This document shows positions 12,426 to 13,081 of a stretch of 13,081 bases of DNA, one piece after another. Position numbers and translations under genes: made by a program. Source of the stretch: DASWIP01 sp036397635. GTDB lineage: Bacteria; Actinomycetota; AC-67. Position 1 is the first letter of the stretch. Each line of letters opens with the position of its first letter. The notes beneath the pieces are model-generated. The model saw nothing but the letters and a program-made list of their open reading frames with translations. It had not been told where the DNA came from and did no database searches. The DNA lies in the NCBI GenBank assembly GCA_036397635.1, contig DASWIP010000090.1, positions 1 to 13,081 of the forward strand, read 5' to 3'.

Positions 12426-13081
12426 CCCGCCCCGGCGAGACCCCGCATCCCCCGGAGACCCCCGAGTTCGGTCACGTCGTGCCCGGCGGGCCCGCGCACG
12501 CCTACGACCCCGTCGACGGCATGGAAGTGAAGAAGTTCTCGGTCGGACCGTTCGATAACAACGTGTACGTGGTCCGCTGCACCGAGACGAACCAAGCGCT
12601 GATCGTCGACGGCGCCGCCGACGCGCCGCGGATCCTGGAGCAGGTCGCCGGCATGAACGTCGTCGGGATCGTCCAGACGCACAGCCATCCAGACCACGTC
12701 CAGGCGCTGCCCGAGCTGCTCGCGGCGCTGAACGCGCCCGCTTTCGCGCATCCAAGCGACGCGCGCGGGATCCCCGTCGACGACCGGCCGCTGAACGATG
12801 GACAGACCATCAAGGTCGGCACCCTGGAGCTCGACGTCTTGCACACGCCCGGCCACACGCCCGGCGGCCTGTGCTTCCTCGCGCGCGGACACCTGTTCTC
12901 CGGCGACACGCTCTTCCCCGGCGGCCCGGGCGCGACCTCAACCCCGGAATCGTTCGCGATGGTCATGCGCTCGGTAGACCGGCTGTTCGAGCTGCTCGAC
13001 GACGAGACGCGCGTCTCCCCCGGCCACGGCCTGGACACGACCATCGGCCGCGAACGGCAGTACGTGGAGGTCTGGCGCGCG
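12422..13081 (+). CDS. Metallo-beta-lactamase-fold hydrolase, glyoxalase II-like (partial)
   Basis: The frame opens at ATG 12422-12424, overlapping the aconitase TGA (ATGA), and stays open to the window edge (220 codons, no stop). Metal ligands of the superfamily are visible: THSHPDH with His87, His89, Asp91 and His92, HTPGHTPG with His145, SGDTLFPGGPG with Asp162, and SPGHG with His202. This set is typical of two-metal hydroxyacylglutathione hydrolase-like proteins of Actinomycetota. FSVGPFDNNVYVVR near 39-52 is the usual first strand pair. The substrate is not known; thioesters of mycothiol or other small thiols are possible in this phylum. Little is likely missing, as the family is usually about 200-250 aa. 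Confidence 0.9.
   Translation, partial: MTRPGETPHPPETPEFGHVVPGGPAHAYDPVDGMEVKKFSVGPFDNNVYVVRCTETNQALIVDGAADAPRILEQVAGMNVVGIVQTHSHPDHVQALPELLAALNAPAFAHPSDARGIPVDDRPLNDGQTIKVGTLELDVLHTPGHTPGGLCFLARGHLFSGDTLFPGGPGATSTPESFAMVMRSVDRLFELLDDETRVSPGHGLDTTIGRERQYVEVWRA

Overview
This window is a GC-rich, densely packed chromosomal segment with GTG and TTG starts beside ATG, purine-rich ribosome binding sites, and a BldC-like DNA-binding domain. This suggests a high-GC Actinomycetota, perhaps an uncultivated lineage; genus and species cannot be read from the sequence. No rRNA, tRNA, CRISPR array, insertion sequence or phage gene was seen.

Positions 1 to about 6900, all on the minus strand, hold a lasso-peptide (class II RiPP) biosynthetic cluster. 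In transcription order it has: a small stand-alone sigma region-4-like regulator (6533-6907); an intergenic region with a TTGACA promoter, a direct-repeat motif and a terminator-like hairpin; an ABC exporter ATPase (5655-6350) and permease (4858-5658); a PqqD-like leader-recognition protein B1 (4519-4791); a transglutaminase-fold leader peptidase B2 (4015-4512); an asparagine-synthetase-like lasso cyclase C (2204-4012); a 29-residue leader-only peptide overlapping the cyclase stop (2118-2207); three tandem precursor genes (1918-2073, 1697-1858, 1500-1658); a hairpin; an HPr-kinase-like protein fused to a BldC/MerR-type helix-turn-helix (34-1434); and the first codons of one more gene (1-29). 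The logic follows the known lasso pathway: B1 binds the leader, B2 removes it, C joins Gly1 to an Asp side chain, and the ABC pair probably exports the product. The precursor genes, the leader-only peptide and the kinase gene were all located by reading the sequence; the four peptides are 29-53 aa.

Positions 7175-8164 (plus strand) encode two tandem, paralogous secreted proteins of about 150 aa with six equally spaced cysteines. They are divergent from the sigma-like gene. Their function is unknown.

Positions 8214-9552 (minus strand) encode a toxin-antitoxin pair: an Xre/MbcA/ParS-type antitoxin with an unusually long N-terminus, overlapping a RES-domain toxin. A good promoter whose -10 box lies inside a short palindrome suggests autoregulation.

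Positions 9786-13081 (plus strand) return to core metabolism: aconitate hydratase (AcnA), with its stop codon overlapping the start of a metallo-beta-lactamase-fold hydrolase that runs off the window.

The most unusual points are the kinase-HTH fusion, the coreless leader peptide translationally coupled to the cyclase, the three cores with an identical ring and loop but different tails lacking aromatic plug residues, and a 16-bp repeat shared by the two regulatory regions of the cluster.
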